Origin: Edaphobacter dinghuensis
GTDB taxonomy: Bacteria > Acidobacteriota > Terriglobia > Terriglobales > Acidobacteriaceae
DNA length: 64,000 nt
Assembly (NCBI RefSeq): GCF_014640335.1
Contig: NZ_BMGT01000001.1
Span: 1,240,001 to 1,304,000 of the forward strand
Direction of reading: 5' to 3'
The position numbers were made by a program, and so were the translations under genes. Below the pieces are notes generated by a model. That model was not told the origin of the DNA. It made no database searches and worked only from the letters and a program-made list of their open reading frames with translations. Every line of letters starts with the position of its first letter. Within the stretch, counting starts at the first letter, position 1. Positions 62,534 to 64,000 of the stretch are shown here, in pieces.

Positions 62534-63846
62534 GCCGTTCTCTCAAGATTTGTGTTGCTAGCCTGGCGCTCGTTGCTGCCACGGCCTCGGTCGCCTTTGC
62601 CCAGGCGGCCCCGGCCAGCACCATGTCGCCGAGTGTCGGTCCGGGGCTTCCCTCGGTCGACGGTATCTTCCACTATTCTCTGAGCGCCTCAGAGCAGTTT
62701 CAGTTCGGCGATCTCAATACGGGCGTAGGGTATTCAACCGCCCTGTCCGGTTCGGCTTCCTATAATTCGAGAAGCGTCGCCCATCCGTTCGGGATGCTCT
62801 ACGCAGGCGGTCTTCTATTAGGAAATCTCTACAAAAATAGTCTGACGCCTTACCAGAACTTCGCCATCTCGCAGGGGCTAGTGAAGGGAGCATGGAACTT
62901 TGGCGTGTCCGATTCTGTGAGCTATCTGCCCGAGTCCCCGACCACCGGCCTCTCCGGAATTCCCGGTGTCGGCGATCTCGGCTCGCAACCGACTTCTGGC
63001 CCCTCAAGCGGCCCTGCCGGTGGAATTCTGACTGCTAATGCTACGAACGTCAGCAATGCCCTGACCGGCGATGTCGAACGCCGCCTCAGCGGCCGCACCT
63101 CGGTAAGCGGAAGCGCCACATGGTCGATCCTCCGCTTTCCCAACAGCAATGGCCTCGACAACTCGCAGGTTATGGGTGAGGTTGGGCTGAATCACCGTCT
63201 CGACGTGCGCGACACGATCAGTGGCAATGTAAGCTACTCCACCCTGAGCTACGGTTCAGGAATCAATCTGTCGATCCAGACGCGTGGCATCAACGGCGTA
63301 TTCCAGCGCGTTCTAAGCCGCAGTCTCTCGATGAGCGCCTCCGCAGGCCCCTTGTGGATTAGCAGCTCCAACAGCGCTGTGGTGCCTTCGAACCTTACCG
63401 TGGCTACCGATCTCAGTCTCAACTATTCCCGTCGCGAGGTAACAGGCGGCCTCAATTACACCCGTGGCGTCCAGGGCGGCTCAGGCGTTCAGGCTGGCAC
63501 TCTGGCCGATAGTGTCTCGGCTTCGATCGGCCGGACTTATGGACGCGATTGGATGACTTCGGTCAGCGCAAACTATACTCATTCCTCAGGTCTGGTGCAG
63601 ACTGGAGCTGCTGCCGGCACCAATCTTAACTTTCTCTACTTTGGTGGAACCTCCAATATGACCTACGGTGGTGCCCAGGTATCGCGCAGATTGTCGGATT
63701 CTCTCTCTGCATTCGCCAGCTATAACGTTCAACATCAATCCATTGACAGCTCGCTGGCTTTACAGAATGCCTTCAGCGGTCTTACGCAGACGTTTGGCGT
63801 CGGGATTACCTTCTCTCCCCGCTCCACCCGCCTCGGTCAGTTTTAA
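62530..63846 (+). CDS. Outer-membrane barrel-like protein of the exopolysaccharide operon
   Basis: A 438-residue protein with a signal peptide (ICVASLALVAATASVAFAQ) and a mature chain that is nearly all alternating short strands, Ser/Gly/Tyr/Asn rich (GNVSYSTLSYGSGINLSIQ, RTYGRDWMTSVSANYTHSSG), ending in FSPRSTRLGQF with terminal Phe. A beta-barrel of about 16 or more strands is the best reading. In PEP-CTERM clusters a similarly placed outer-membrane protein accompanies the Wza- and Wzz-like genes, perhaps as a secretin-independent outlet. It overlaps the export gene by four bases and precedes the chain-length gene by 9. Confidence 0.75.
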   Translation: MSRSLKICVASLALVAATASVAFAQAAPASTMSPSVGPGLPSVDGIFHYSLSASEQFQFGDLNTGVGYSTALSGSASYNSRSVAHPFGMLYAGGLLLGNLYKNSLTPYQNFAISQGLVKGAWNFGVSDSVSYLPESPTTGLSGIPGVGDLGSQPTSGPSSGPAGGILTANATNVSNALTGDVERRLSGRTSVSGSATWSILRFPNSNGLDNSQVMGEVGLNHRLDVRDTISGNVSYSTLSYGSGINLSIQTRGINGVFQRVLSRSLSMSASAGPLWISSSNSAVVPSNLTVATDLSLNYSRREVTGGLNYTRGVQGGSGVQAGTLADSVSASIGRTYGRDWMTSVSANYTHSSGLVQTGAAAGTNLNFLYFGGTSNMTYGGAQVSRRLSDSLSAFASYNVQHQSIDSSLALQNAFSGLTQTFGVGITFSPRSTRLGQF

Positions 63847-63855
63847 GGAGTTATC

Positions 63856-64000
63856 ATGCTTGGCCATCGCGCACTCAGTCTGGAAGACTATACCGCCATC
63901 CTCAAGCGCAGGTGGTGGATCATCGTCATCCCGGCGCTTATCCTCCCCATCTTTACCTACGGGATCAGCCATCTCGTCCAGCCCCGCTACGTCTCGCAGA
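63856..64000 (+). CDS. Wzz/GumC-like polysaccharide chain-length determinant, N-terminal part (3' truncated by window edge)
   Basis: After an AAGGAG at 63845-63850, an ATG at 63856 opens a frame running off the window (48 codons visible). It reads LSLEDYTAILKRRWWIIVIPALI, the typical cytoplasmic amphipathic start and first membrane helix of Wzz/BY-kinase-adjacent co-polymerases, then QPRYVSQ at the start of the periplasmic domain. It is the next gene of the export operon. Confidence 0.8.
   Translation, partial: MLGHRALSLEDYTAILKRRWWIIVIPALILPIFTYGISHLVQPRYVSQ

Overview
The window looks like a chromosome segment of an Acidobacteriota member (Acidobacteriaceae / Terriglobia type, close to Granulicella, Terriglobus or Edaphobacter). 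The reasons are an Oar-like TonB receptor with an N-terminal carboxypeptidase-regulatory domain and no SusD partner, many TPR proteins, DUF885 and GH127 enzymes, and an exosortase/PEP-CTERM exopolysaccharide locus. I saw no rRNA, tRNA, CRISPR array or intact transposase. Assignment to species is not possible by eye.

Region 1 (1-18.8 kb) reads as a plant-polymer catabolic locus. On the + strand lie the C-terminal part of an S9 prolyl-type peptidase, a Tat-exported GH127 beta-L-arabinofuranosidase, a Tat-exported GH51 alpha-L-arabinofuranosidase and an APC amino-acid permease. On the - strand lie a secreted DUF885 metallopeptidase and a tightly coupled operon for 4-hydroxyproline breakdown: epimerase, three-subunit D-hydroxyproline dehydrogenase and deaminase. 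A divergent GntR/FCD regulator follows, then a TPR protein and a large Oar-type TonB-dependent receptor. Arabinosylated hydroxyproline is the signature of plant extensins and arabinogalactan proteins. I infer one integrated system: strip arabinose, cleave the protein, import it, and burn the hydroxyproline.

Region 2 (18.8-30.1 kb) holds a small repeat-rich relic, glmS, an MscS-type channel, an ECF sigma factor, a DoxX-like membrane protein and a small secreted cysteine protein. It also holds a lipid-type cluster on the - strand: type III polyketide synthase, acyl carrier protein, ketosynthase, ferric-reductase-like membrane protein and a family 2 glycosyltransferase.

Region 3 (30.5-64 kb) is a large exopolysaccharide and PEP-CTERM/exosortase locus. 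It contains a PEP-CTERM substrate protein, nucleotide-sugar epimerase and dehydrogenase, eight glycosyltransferases in total on both strands (including those at 34-51 kb), a Wzy/ligase-type protein, a flippase and a NodB-type deacetylase. It also has a giant beta-helix protein, an outer-membrane protein, the TPR lipoprotein PrsT, EpsI, the exosortase, a Wza-like export protein, a barrel protein and the start of a Wzz-like chain-length protein. Embedded at 41.1-45.9 kb is an unusual acyl-chemistry island: fused E1 and E2 subunits of a 2-oxoacid dehydrogenase, an ACP-phosphopantetheinyl transferase fusion with a membrane anchor, and a serine-acetyltransferase-like protein. Several sigma-54-type promoter sequences lie before the exosortase, prsT and export genes, suggesting common RpoN control of this locus.
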